From a bacterium (GTDB lineage: Bacteria > Bacteroidota > Ignavibacteria > Kapaibacteriales > UBA2268), in the NCBI GenBank assembly GCA_030426865.1, contig JAUHXN010000030.1, forward strand, positions 1 through 16,400: DNA of 16,400 nt, written 5' to 3'. Positions 6,001-13,941 of the stretch are shown here, one piece after another (positions within the stretch are counted from its first letter, which is position 1; each line of letters opens with the position of its first letter). A program made the translations under genes and the position numbers. The notes below the pieces were generated by a model that saw only the letters and a list, made by a program, of their open reading frames with translations, had not been told where the DNA came from and did not search any database.

Positions 6001-7083
6001 CTACTTATCGTATGGCCGTCCCTTTATCTTGATAATAGTATAACCGTCTTGCAGAGTTGAAAGCTCACGGAGGTCTTCCTCATTCGTGATTATCTCTACA
6101 TTTGCATCGATTGCGTCTTTTGAGCCAGCTATTTTTATATTATTTGGGAAGTTTATACGCTTATTGAATAATTTAGATTTTATCAAACTGCTGTCTTTTT
6201 CTATGATCGCAGGTAGATATTCAGCTATATCTTCCTTGTATTCTTGATTTAGAACTTCGTCGTGTATGTATGTATCTGCAAAGGTACGAGGTGAAATATC
6301 ATTCTCGCCTGTGTTTTGAGTAAACTCATAGTCCAATAAATTGAGCATATCGGTTTTATTATTCAGCTCCAATACATTATCCAAGATGAATTTCTCAGTT
6401 TCGTTGTAGAATCTACGAGATTGTATTTTCGGGTTCATCTCAGTAGTGAAACCTAGAAAATCACGGTAGAAATATTCTGCTAGTGATGATTCTGGACGGA
6501 ATTGCTGATCGAATATAAACGCTCCCCATAAATTATTTGGGAATTCGAACTCTGTAAAATCCTCTTTTTGTGGCTCATTATATTCGAATAAAACACCGAA
6601 TTTGAAGAATTTTTTCGAAGGACTTAGGAACACATCTTCAATTAGATTAATTTCATTATTTTTGAATGACATAGCATCGTGCATTTCTGCTTTGATCGCT
6701 ACTATTACTTTTTTTTCTGTTCGTTCAGTCTTCCCTTGTACTACTATTAGGTAGCCACCTGGTATTGTCCCCGTCTTCATAGATTCGGCCATTAATTCAG
6801 CCATTTTTCCAGTATATTCTAAAAATCTCTGATCATTGCTATCGTGTAAATCCTTAGCATATCCAAAGAATCCCGATTCGGTGCTATCTTCTACCGCAAG
6901 TTGGAAATATTTGGAAGACGAAGCCGCGTCGTACAATCTATCTTGTATTGTTTGAATAGTCTGCGGAGATACTTCTACTAGGTGGTCCGCAACTAAAGTA
7001 TTTCCCGAATCTGTATCTTTAGTTTTTGGTATTATTTTGTGAACTACAACTCTATCAAAATTTACATCAAAAAAATTAATCAT
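6001..7083 (-). CDS. YejK/NdpA-family nucleoid-associated protein
   Basis: This 360-residue protein matches the 37-kDa nucleoid-associated protein family (YejK/NdpA, PF04245) along its length. Family-like features are the N-terminal VNFDRVVVHKII, the central SLAEYFYRDFLGF with MNPKIQSRRFYNETEKF (199-230), and a C-terminal IAGSKDAIDANVEI followed by a TIIKIKG strand. E. coli YejK (about 335 residues) associates with the nucleoid and interacts with topoisomerases; the molecular role elsewhere is unclear. Its start overlaps the end of the upstream GT9 gene by 8 bp, making it the last gene of the glycosyltransferase operon. This is an odd partnership for a DNA-associated protein. No clear terminator follows between 5909 and 6000. 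Confidence 0.85.
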   Translation of the reverse strand: MINFFDVNFDRVVVHKIIPKTKDTDSGNTLVADHLVEVSPQTIQTIQDRLYDAASSSKYFQLAVEDSTESGFFGYAKDLHDSNDQRFLEYTGKMAELMAESMKTGTIPGGYLIVVQGKTERTEKKVIVAIKAEMHDAMSFKNNEINLIEDVFLSPSKKFFKFGVLFEYNEPQKEDFTEFEFPNNLWGAFIFDQQFRPESSLAEYFYRDFLGFTTEMNPKIQSRRFYNETEKFILDNVLELNNKTDMLNLLDYEFTQNTGENDISPRTFADTYIHDEVLNQEYKEDIAEYLPAIIEKDSSLIKSKLFNKRINFPNNIKIAGSKDAIDANVEIITNEEDLRELSTLQDGYTIIKIKGRPYDK

Positions 7084-8137
7084 TTATTTCCTCTATTATT
7101 TGGTTTAATGCTGCTAATACATCGGTGATTTTTATTAATCCCAATGTTTGTTTATCAGAAATCTTTAATGCTTTACTGTGTTTACTTCTGGGTTCCCAGG
7201 GCATACCTACATTCGGATTATTACTATAAGTATATAATGCAATGCAAGGTATATCAAAAGCCGAGCACAGATGGACTACAGAAGTATCAGGAGTCAATAT
7301 AATATCGCAGGTACTCATCATAGCTGTAAACTGTTCGAAAGAGTTTACAAATGGTGCAGCTACATTTGGGACGTTCTCTTTTATCTCATTCAACTGCTTT
7401 TCATTGCTTTTGGTAGTGAATACTTTAACCTCTAACTTTTCTTTTAACGTTTCTAGGGCTTGAATAAAACCGATATAATTGCCCGTACCCCAGTTTTTAG
7501 AATCATCAGAACCTGAAAGATTAATACCTAATCTGAATTTCTTAGATTTTACGCCTAGCAAATCTATCGCTTTCGATTGACTATCAAAACTCAAATTAAA
7601 CGACAATGATTCTTCATTTTTCACATTTCCTGCAAATGGCAAAAGTAATGAATTTAATCTTTCAATAATATGATTTTCTTTCTTGTTTGGTAATCTTACT
7701 ATATGTGAATATACTTTCCTATTCTCTTTTTCAAAGCCCAATTTTATCTTGGCCTTAGTAAAACTAGTCAATATTGAAGAAGTGCTGGAAGCATTATCCA
7801 AGAGGTCGATGACAATATTATACTCTTGTTTTCTTAATTCACTAAGAATCTTGAAATATGCCGTTATCCCTTTTTCCAAAACAAAGCTATTATCGATGCT
7901 TTCCTTTATGGCGAACTGCGCTGATTTGTTCCTGTGGCTAAGAACGATATCAATTTGCGAATCTGGTAGTATAACTCTTAGCTTTTTAAGAAAAGCAATC
8001 GAAACTAATACATCGCCTATTCTATCTTGACGAAGTATGAGAACCTTCTTCGGATTTTGGAAATTTTCTAGTTTCCCTTTTACCAATATTGGATCATCTT
8101 TGCGTTCGGTTACTTTTCTGATGAAAGATTTGAGCAT
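7076..8137 (-). CDS. GT9 glycosyltransferase, ADP-heptose:LPS heptosyltransferase-like
   Basis: The 353-residue protein has the two-Rossmann GT-B layout of family GT9. VLILRQDRIGDVLVSIAFLKKL near residues 32-53 is the classic N-terminal acceptor-side signature. ILTPDTSVVHLCSAFDIPCIALY near 275-300 is the nucleotide-sugar-side signature, with the conserved Asp-Thr and His. LGINLSGSDDSKNWG in the middle is the usual start of the C-terminal domain. Such enzymes move heptose from ADP-heptose onto lipopolysaccharide core at the inner face of the cytoplasmic membrane. The sugar may differ in this lineage. It starts 4 bp after the GT2 gene stops and overlaps the YejK-like gene by 8 bp. Confidence 0.9.
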   Translation of the reverse strand: MLKSFIRKVTERKDDPILVKGKLENFQNPKKVLILRQDRIGDVLVSIAFLKKLRVILPDSQIDIVLSHRNKSAQFAIKESIDNSFVLEKGITAYFKILSELRKQEYNIVIDLLDNASSTSSILTSFTKAKIKLGFEKENRKVYSHIVRLPNKKENHIIERLNSLLLPFAGNVKNEESLSFNLSFDSQSKAIDLLGVKSKKFRLGINLSGSDDSKNWGTGNYIGFIQALETLKEKLEVKVFTTKSNEKQLNEIKENVPNVAAPFVNSFEQFTAMMSTCDIILTPDTSVVHLCSAFDIPCIALYTYSNNPNVGMPWEPRSKHSKALKISDKQTLGLIKITDVLAALNQIIEEIND

Positions 8138-8141
8138 TGAG

Positions 8142-9089
8142 TTACTTATCCTTCACTAGGTCATAATTTTTGAATCCACCGATACCTCTACCACCAAGCA
8201 ACTTATTCTCAATGAAGGAAAGCATTCTATATTTAAACCGCTCATGTTTATGAGGTTCTCTTGTAGGGTCAGCATTACCGCTATATTGAAGCTTATCTTT
8301 CCAATCCATTCTGGATATCATATCTTTCATTACTGCTGGGTGGGTGTCTTCGAAAACATCACATTTCTGAAGAGGTCCATAGTCGAAAATCTTGACTCCT
8401 TGGTCATAATGTTCTTCAGCTTTCTTAGCTCCCCAATGTACAGAATTTAATGCCTTTTGTTTGGTTTTCATAAGGTGCGGAGGTCTTACCCAACCATAAT
8501 GATATATCTCAGCATCTACTCTAGCTACCTTTAGTTTACGTGTCCCTTCTCTTTGATGTGTATCTTTGTATTCGTCATATACTCTAAATGACTGTGCTGA
8601 TTCCCAAGAGTAAATATTAGGGTTATTTCTGATTATACGGATTTCTTCGGGATACCAAGCATGACTCTGATTATAATGCTCATAGTCACCCCAAAAATGT
8701 TTGTATTTGAATAACAGACCTTCTACTTCTTTCTCATCTAGTAAATCTTCGCATCGCTTTTTAATGATAGGTAAATACTTTTCGTGGACTACTTCATCTG
8801 CTTGCACATAGAAACACCAATCACCTGTGCATTCTTTAAGTGCAACATTTGTTTGAATAGAGTTGATAGCACCTTTTTTCCAATGTTGGGTGTCCCACTC
8901 GGTATCTATAATCCTAATTTTAGGAGAATTGATTGACTCTATAACTTCTCGTGTGTTATCATCTTCGTCACCTTTGCCAACGGCAACTATAAACTCATCA
9001 CAAATCGGAAGTATAGACTCTATTGACTCTTTAACTGGGTAATAGAGCTTAACTCCGTTTCGAACAAAAGAGAAACCACTAATTTTCAT
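8142..9089 (-). CDS. GT2-type glycosyltransferase
   Basis: This 315-residue protein has the GT-A fold layout of family 2: an N-terminal strand (KISGFSFVRNGVKLYYP), CDEFIVAVGKGDEDDNT (30-46) binding the nucleotide, and GDWCFYVQADEVVHE (89-103) carrying the acidic metal-binding motif (QADE in place of a strict DXD). The central part is rich in Trp, Tyr and His (HFWGDYEHYNQSHAWYP), as in a subset of surface-glycan glycosyltransferases in Bacteroidota and relatives. No membrane segment is seen, so it is probably cytoplasmic and membrane-peripheral. Its start overlaps the preceding GT4 gene by 11 bp, which argues for translational coupling. Donor and acceptor are unknown. Confidence 0.85.
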   Translation of the reverse strand: MKISGFSFVRNGVKLYYPVKESIESILPICDEFIVAVGKGDEDDNTREVIESINSPKIRIIDTEWDTQHWKKGAINSIQTNVALKECTGDWCFYVQADEVVHEKYLPIIKKRCEDLLDEKEVEGLLFKYKHFWGDYEHYNQSHAWYPEEIRIIRNNPNIYSWESAQSFRVYDEYKDTHQREGTRKLKVARVDAEIYHYGWVRPPHLMKTKQKALNSVHWGAKKAEEHYDQGVKIFDYGPLQKCDVFEDTHPAVMKDMISRMDWKDKLQYSGNADPTREPHKHERFKYRMLSFIENKLLGGRGIGGFKNYDLVKDK

Positions 9090-10212
9090 TTTTTTCTACC
9101 ATTTCTTTGAAAAGATTCATCATATTAACAGCGTGATTTTTAATATCGAATAATTCTAATGCACGTTTTCTACACTCTAGTGCTAAATTGCTGTATAATT
9201 CTTTATTATTTGTCAAATTCTCTATTGCTTCTGCGATAGCTTTTGGATCTTCTTGATCTACTAATCTACCAACCTCATTAGTGACAGATTCATTAACACC
9301 AATTATATTCGTAGCTATTACGGGAGTACTTGTAGCCATAGCTTCGAAAGGTACTCTACCCATTCCTTCTCCTTTATGTGCTGGGAAAAGTACGATATCT
9401 GCTGCTTGCATCCATTTATTTACATTACTTTTCTGACCCATAAAAAAAACCCTATCCTTAACACCTAGTTCTTCAACTCTAGATGAAAAATAATCTAAAA
9501 GCCCTTCTTTTGGTTCATTACCAAGAACATATAATTGGTACTTATTCTCACTACGATTAGATAATATTTTCATACTTTCTAGAATATCATCTAAGCCCTT
9601 AGTAACTAATAATTGACCAACGAATAATAGAATCGTCGAATCTGAATCCAATTCTAACTCAGATCTAATTTCTAATTTATTATAATTATTATGAAATAAT
9701 TCACAATCAACACCATTATAAATCTTTACAAATTTACTATTAATTGTTGTTTGATTGAATCTAAAATTTATTGAATCTGAAATCCCAACTATCTGATCTA
9801 TTCTTGGTTCTAGCAACCTATCATATTTGTGGTTCTGTGCAACTCTGGCATGGTATATTGACTTAATACCTGCCTTACGAGCTATAAAAGTAGAGAAAAA
9901 AGCAAACTTATCATCGTCTGTATGAATCAATTTAATATCATTTTTTTTTATAAACTCAACGTACTCATTTCTGACCAGCAAAAGTTTGAATAGACTCATA
10001 ATATTCATTGGAGGAACTTTTTTAATAAAAACTTCAACACCACGATCTTCAGCTAGATTTCTCAACTCACCATCTTTTGGCATAGTCAGAAATGGTTTGA
10101 ATCTTACTAAATCTAATTTATCTATTAGAGCTAAAAGACTTTTCTGACCACCCATATTAGCATGTGGCAGTTTGCTGTGAAAAAGAATATTTATAGTTCC
10201 TTGATGGTTCAT
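9079..10212 (-). CDS. GT4 glycosyltransferase
   Basis: A 377-residue GT-B retaining glycosyltransferase of family GT4. The N-terminal acceptor half begins NILFHSKLPHANMGGQKSL with the usual glycine-rich loop. VKIYNGVDCELFH marks the hinge. ILLFVGQLLVTKGLDDILES starts the donor-binding half, and FPAHKGEGMGRVPFEAMATS (about 280-300) holds the E-x7-E-type motif that contacts the nucleotide sugar. These enzymes build lipopolysaccharide or capsule chains on the cytoplasmic side. It overlaps the upstream GT4 gene by 4 bp (ATGA) and the downstream GT2 gene by 11 bp. The sugar specificity cannot be inferred. Confidence 0.9.
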   Translation of the reverse strand: MNHQGTINILFHSKLPHANMGGQKSLLALIDKLDLVRFKPFLTMPKDGELRNLAEDRGVEVFIKKVPPMNIMSLFKLLLVRNEYVEFIKKNDIKLIHTDDDKFAFFSTFIARKAGIKSIYHARVAQNHKYDRLLEPRIDQIVGISDSINFRFNQTTINSKFVKIYNGVDCELFHNNYNKLEIRSELELDSDSTILLFVGQLLVTKGLDDILESMKILSNRSENKYQLYVLGNEPKEGLLDYFSSRVEELGVKDRVFFMGQKSNVNKWMQAADIVLFPAHKGEGMGRVPFEAMATSTPVIATNIIGVNESVTNEVGRLVDQEDPKAIAEAIENLTNNKELYSNLALECRKRALELFDIKNHAVNMMNLFKEMVEKNEN

Positions 10213-11330
10213 CTATATTTTTTATAAACTTCTACTGTTTCTTTTGCCGCATTGGTCCAACTGAAATCCTTAGCTCTTTTTAAACTAGAACTTTTGAGTT
10301 CTGAATGAAGTGACTCATCTGTAATTATACTATTCATAGCATTATATAGTTCTTCTACACTATTAGGATCAACTAATACAGCTGCATCACCGGCTACCTC
10401 AGGTAAACAAGAGCTAGTTGAAGTGATTACAGGTGCGCCACATTGCATTGCTTCTATGATAGGCAATCCGAATCCTTCAAAAAAGGAGGGGAAAACAAAT
10501 ACTTTACATTTATTATAGAATTGAATTAATTCTTTAATATCTAATCCTTTCAAGTGAAATATATTCTTTGAATCATTTTGCTTTATATGATTAGTCAAAG
10601 TTTTAAGATCCTTATCCCTTCCATTTGCCACTAATACTAGTTTAAATCTTTCTCTTATATCATCATCTAATTTCGAATAAGCAGAGACTATTCTCTCGAT
10701 ATTTTTTCGTTCCTCATATCTACCTACGTACAACAGAAACTCTTTATGAGGAAGATTGTATTTATCATACAAATCAAATTCTTCATTAGTAATTTTGAAA
10801 ACAGGGTTTGCAGCCTCGTAAATAACATTTATTCTATTTTCATCATATTTGTAATACTTCAAAATATCTTCTTTTACATTTTGAGTTGGTACTATTACTG
10901 CCCTAGATGAGGAAAGAGTATCGTCAATACATTTTTTGAAATAGTCTTTATCTACTCCACAGTCATAATATAAAGGAAATAAGTCATGGATAGTAGTAAT
11001 AGAATTTTCTATTTTAGGAAAACCGAAAGAATGAGTAAAATGAATCAAATCCATTTCTTTAGCCTTCTTTTTATACATCATTTCGTCATATTTCTTAACG
11101 ATTGGTCTTCCCAGATTGCCAATTATCATATCATGTGGAAGAATATTCTGAACACTTAGGTTTGGTCTATTTCCAAAATAATTTTCTATTTTATCTTTTC
11201 TATTAAAAGATGTAATTAAATTCACATTAATATCTGGGAATTGGTTTAGCACTCCCCCAATAATCTCTCTAGAATATGTCTCTATACCGCTCCTACCAAA
11301 TAGAAACTTTGCATTATAAGCTATGTTCAT
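10209..11330 (-). CDS. GT4 glycosyltransferase (mannosyltransferase-like)
   Basis: A 373-residue GT4-family GT-B enzyme. It opens MNIAYNAKFLFGRSGIETYSRE with the GIETY acceptor-side loop typical of mannosyl/rhamnosyltransferase-like members. FLLYVGRYEERKNIERIVSAY begins the nucleotide-sugar domain, and FPSFFEGFGLPIIEAMQCGAP (about 270-290) carries the paired Glu motif. SCLPEVAGDAAVLVDP is the conserved closing segment. It probably adds one sugar to a lipid-linked or core glycan in the cytoplasm. It is joined to both neighbours by 4-bp ATGA overlaps, so its translation is likely coupled to theirs. Confidence 0.9.
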   Translation of the reverse strand: MNIAYNAKFLFGRSGIETYSREIIGGVLNQFPDINVNLITSFNRKDKIENYFGNRPNLSVQNILPHDMIIGNLGRPIVKKYDEMMYKKKAKEMDLIHFTHSFGFPKIENSITTIHDLFPLYYDCGVDKDYFKKCIDDTLSSSRAVIVPTQNVKEDILKYYKYDENRINVIYEAANPVFKITNEEFDLYDKYNLPHKEFLLYVGRYEERKNIERIVSAYSKLDDDIRERFKLVLVANGRDKDLKTLTNHIKQNDSKNIFHLKGLDIKELIQFYNKCKVFVFPSFFEGFGLPIIEAMQCGAPVITSTSSCLPEVAGDAAVLVDPNSVEELYNAMNSIITDESLHSELKSSSLKRAKDFSWTNAAKETVEVYKKYR

Positions 11331-12433
11331 AATTCCTCTCTGACGAAATTTAAAAATACTTTTATCACTTCGTCTGTTTCAATATTTTCAATTGGTTCTT
11401 TAGTTTTTGTTCTAACAGATGCAAATTTTGATTTATAAGGTAACCACTCTGTAAAGTGTGATGAGAGTAAACTATATATCAAAAACACAGGTGTATTAGT
11501 TGCTGAAGCTATATGCACAATAGAAGTATCAGGAGTAAAAACTAAGGATGAAAGGTTTATTAAAGCTGCTACCTGATTCAAACTCATAGGATCGAACACC
11601 AACACTCTGTCATTTCCTAAACCGTTTTTTATATCTAAGGCCTTTGAGTGTTCATTTGGGGCTGAGATTATGACAAAGTGAAAGCCCTCAATATTTTCTA
11701 ATATTCTAGAAAGTATCTCAATATTTTTAGCAGTTGAAAATGTTCTATAGTCATTACCAGAAGAAATATTATAAACTATAAAAGGGGTAATATTACTAAC
11801 TTTTACTTTTGCAAAGCTAGTATCATTATCCGCTATTGTCATTTTATTTATAATCAGATCTTGATAATCTTTAACACCAAATATTCTAGCTACAAACTTA
11901 CATTGAAGTTCAAGCATTGTAATTTTATTTCTGAATTGATTCAAATCAATCTGAATATTGAATAATGCCGAATAGATATGACGTCTAGAGTTATGTGCAA
12001 TTACTGCTTTTGTTGTATTATTATTACCAGCAAGATTAGAAATTAATCCAGCTTTGGTAGTATCATTCAAAACCAAAGAAAGAATCAAATCATAATTATT
12101 CTTCTTCAGCTTTGAAGCTTGTATCAATGACTTGAAAAAACTAATTGGTTGTATTATCTTATTCCTGATAAGTGTTTCAGTTTTTATAATACTCGCATTC
12201 CTATTTGATGCGATTACATCTATATTAGAATTCGGGATTAATTGATTCAGCAACTTAATAACAGGAAGTGTAACTATCATATCACCAATTGCATCATACC
12301 TGAGAATTAGGATATTCCTTACCCCTTCTTTTGCTATTGGTATATCTATTTCCTTATTTCTGAATACTATCCTGAATATAGAGTAGAAGAACTTTTTTAA
12401 AAATAGTTCAATCTTCATTAAGCTAACAAGCAT
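11327..12433 (-). CDS. GT9 glycosyltransferase, heptosyltransferase-like (first gene of the operon)
   Basis: A 368-residue GT9 member more divergent than the other GT9 in this operon. ILILRYDAIGDMIVTLPVIKLL near 41-62 is the N-terminal signature. LVFTPDTSIVHIASATNTPVF near 300-320 is the C-terminal signature with the conserved Asp-Thr and His. The open frame begins at 12433, but a second ATG at 12418 (MKIELFLKKFF) looks the better start because it gives the usual basic, hydrophobic N-terminus. Neither has a Shine-Dalgarno sequence. It is probably an LPS-core-type sugar transferase at the cytoplasmic membrane. No TAnnTTTG promoter is seen for the minus strand upstream, and two large inverted repeats lie there instead. 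Its 3' end overlaps the next gene by 4 bp. Confidence 0.88.
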   Translation of the reverse strand: MLVSLMKIELFLKKFFYSIFRIVFRNKEIDIPIAKEGVRNILILRYDAIGDMIVTLPVIKLLNQLIPNSNIDVIASNRNASIIKTETLIRNKIIQPISFFKSLIQASKLKKNNYDLILSLVLNDTTKAGLISNLAGNNNTTKAVIAHNSRRHIYSALFNIQIDLNQFRNKITMLELQCKFVARIFGVKDYQDLIINKMTIADNDTSFAKVKVSNITPFIVYNISSGNDYRTFSTAKNIEILSRILENIEGFHFVIISAPNEHSKALDIKNGLGNDRVLVFDPMSLNQVAALINLSSLVFTPDTSIVHIASATNTPVFLIYSLLSSHFTEWLPYKSKFASVRTKTKEPIENIETDEVIKVFLNFVREEL

Positions 12434-12468
12434 TTATTGATAATATTTTTATCATTCACAATTACTTA

Positions 12469-12525
12469 AAAATTAAACACATATTAACTTATAACTTGAT
12501 AAATAGTCAATATGTGTTTAATTTT
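12469..12525. repeat. 17-bp perfect inverted repeat in the divergent intergenic region
   Basis: The left arm, 12469-12485 (core TTAAACACATATT), is the exact reverse complement of the right arm, 12509-12525 (core AATATGTGTTTAA). Three further inner pairs form after one mismatch, leaving a loop of about 16 nt. It lies between the starts of a divergent gene pair, so it is not placed as a terminator. It could be an operator, a cruciform-forming element or a remnant of a small mobile element. Confidence 0.7.
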
Positions 12526-12565
12526 AACATTATTGATATATAATTTTCTATCAATAATATTAAAA
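12522..12565. repeat. Second AT-rich inverted repeat, abutting the first
   Basis: ATTATTGATA (12529-12538) pairs with TATCAATAAT (12549-12558). After one mismatch the stem continues with 6 bp to 12522 and 12565. It shares the T run 12522-12525 with the first repeat, so the two stems cannot both form completely. A small 6-bp hairpin, TGATAA with TTATCA (12438-12454), lies further left. Confidence 0.6.
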
Positions 12566-12602
12566 AAGCAATTGCGAATCAATAATACAGAATTTAATAA
12601 TA

Positions 12603-12610
12603 TAAATTTG
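12603..12610 (+). promoter_or_regulatory. Candidate -7 element of the PAP2 gene
   Basis: TAAATTTG matches TAnnTTTG and lies 20 bp before the ATG at 12631, implying a leader of about 15 nt. No TTG is present at the expected 19-20 nt upstream; the nearest is 28 nt away. The call is therefore tentative. Confidence 0.35.
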
Positions 12611-12630
12611 ATATTCCATATATAATAATT

Positions 12631-13197
12631 ATGATTGAACTAATAACTCTAGATAAACAGATTTTCGAATTAATCAATTTAGGTTTGGCAAATCCGGTAA
12701 CTGACTTTATAATGCCAATTATTACACAGTTCAAATACTGGTTACCGCTATATATTATTGGAATGGTATATTTACTATTGAGGTTTAGACTCAAAGGGCT
12801 CTATATATTAGTAGTATTGTTATTTGTAGTTGGATTATGTGATTTGATTAATGCACAACTATTAAAAGAATACTTTGCAAGAGTGAGACCCTGCAGGGCA
12901 TTAGAGAATGTTAATCTACTCGTACATTGCGGAAGTGGACTAAGTTTCCCCTCTAATCATGCAGTTAATAATTTTGCAGCTGCTACAGTCCTAAGTTCAT
13001 ATTTTCAGAGAAAGAAAGTTACTTTTTTTATTATAGCCTCATTCGTAGCTATCTCTAGAGTATTCGTTGGAGTTCATTATTTGAGTGACGTAACTACAGG
13101 CGCTTTGGAAGGTATCTTAATAGGTGCAATAATAGTTTCTTTATTTAGACTTATAAAATTTGATAAAGAAGTAGTAGAAAGTATTAGAATTAATTAA
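12631..13197 (+). CDS. PAP2-family membrane phosphatase
   Basis: A 188-residue integral membrane phosphatase with the full three-part PAP2 signature: K79-x6-R86-P87 (KEYFARVRP), PSNH (107-110, Asn replacing the usual Gly) with catalytic-type His110, and S142-R143-x5-H149-x3-D153 (SRVFVGVHYLSD). About five hydrophobic segments surround these motifs, near 25-50, 54-75, 110-125, 130-146 and 155-173. Such enzymes remove phosphate from lipid phosphates at the outer face of the inner membrane: undecaprenyl diphosphate (BcrC/PgpB type), phosphatidylglycerol phosphate, or lipid A. The place beside LPS glycosyltransferases fits undecaprenyl or lipid A work, but the substrate is not determined. Its 3' end overlaps the convergent lolD gene by 8 bp. 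Confidence 0.92.
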   Translation: MIELITLDKQIFELINLGLANPVTDFIMPIITQFKYWLPLYIIGMVYLLLRFRLKGLYILVVLLFVVGLCDLINAQLLKEYFARVRPCRALENVNLLVHCGSGLSFPSNHAVNNFAAATVLSSYFQRKKVTFFIIASFVAISRVFVGVHYLSDVTTGALEGILIGAIIVSLFRLIKFDKEVVESIRIN

Positions 13198-13882
13198 GTC
13201 TAACTAGTTCGTTAGGTCTCATTTCATATTTTATCGGTGCTATAGCAGCAAATTCTTTACTATGAGTTGCAGTTAAAATCGTCGTTCCAAATTCTTTATT
13301 GATATTTATAAATAATTCTGATATTAAATCTGAATTACGCGAATCTAAATTTCCAGTAGGTTCGTCTGCAATTAATATTTTCGGATCATTCATTATAGCC
13401 CGAGCTATTGCAACTCTCTGTTGTTCACCACCAGACATTTTTTTGGGTTTATGATTAGCCCTATTAGCAATACCAACAAACTTTAATAGTTCAATTGCTT
13501 TTGATTCGATATTTTTTCTTTTTTTATTTGCAATCATTGCAGGCATTAATATGTTTTCTAATGCTGAAAATTCAGGTAAGAGGTGGTGAAATTGAAAAAT
13601 AAATCCAAGTTTAGTGTTTCTAAACTCATTTAGTTCCGAATCTTTACAATCTAATAAATTTAATTCTGTATTATCGTCTTTATATGTAAGGTAACCACTA
13701 CTAGGAGTATCGATAGATCCAATGATATGTAGCAATGTACTTTTACCGACTCCCGAGGAGCCAACAATTGATATAATCTGATTACTTGTCAAATTCAATG
13801 ATAAGTTACTGAAAACTGTTAGACTTTCAGAATTATCATTTTTATAGATTTTAGAAATATTTTGAATATTATAATTAATCAT
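13190..13882 (-). CDS. lolD: Lipoprotein-releasing ABC transporter ATPase LolD
   Basis: The 230-residue ATPase is complete. Walker A is GSSGVGKST (41-49), followed by a Q-loop in the LolD-typical context LGFIFQFHHLLPEFSALEN. The signature is MSGGEQQRVAIARA, Walker B is ILIADEPTGNLD, and the switch His lies in TATHSKEF. The HHLLPEF-ALEN segment favours LolD over MacB or FtsE. In the Lol system it powers LolC/E extraction of lipoproteins from the inner membrane toward the outer membrane. No permease gene is adjacent; the gene is flanked by the convergent PAP2 gene and the ribosomal operon. Its ATG sits directly after the U-tract of the ribosomal terminator, so its own promoter must overlap that terminator, or it relies on read-through. 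Confidence 0.92.
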   Translation of the reverse strand: MINYNIQNISKIYKNDNSESLTVFSNLSLNLTSNQIISIVGSSGVGKSTLLHIIGSIDTPSSGYLTYKDDNTELNLLDCKDSELNEFRNTKLGFIFQFHHLLPEFSALENILMPAMIANKKRKNIESKAIELLKFVGIANRANHKPKKMSGGEQQRVAIARAIMNDPKILIADEPTGNLDSRNSDLISELFININKEFGTTILTATHSKEFAAIAPIKYEMRPNELVRLN

Positions 13883-13909
13883 AAAAAAAGGCGTCCAAAA
13901 AGAACGCCC
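13883..13909 (-). terminator. Terminator of the ribosomal protein operon
   Basis: On the minus strand GGCGTTC pairs with GGACGCC (7 bp with one wobble; plus-strand arms 13888-13896 and 13902-13908) around a T-rich loop, followed by seven T's (13883-13889). It lies about 33 bp after the rplQ stop. The T run ends at the base before the lolD ATG. Confidence 0.85.
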
Positions 13910-13916
13910 AAATATA
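13909..13916 (-). promoter_or_regulatory. Candidate -7 element of lolD, overlapping the terminator
   Basis: On the minus strand TATATTTG fits TAnnTTTG and ends at the first base of the terminator stem. A start about 6 nt further on would give a leader of about 20 nt for lolD. No TTG -33 element is visible in the A/T run upstream, so support is moderate. Confidence 0.4.
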
Positions 13917-13941
13917 GGTATATTTTTATAAAAAAAAGATT

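Noticed and set aside
7683..8030. 115-codon plus-strand frame inside the GT9 gene
   Set aside because: Antisense to a well-conserved glycosyltransferase.
12594..12794. Minus-strand frame over the PAP2 start
   Set aside because: Antisense to the PAP2 N-terminus; no independent support.
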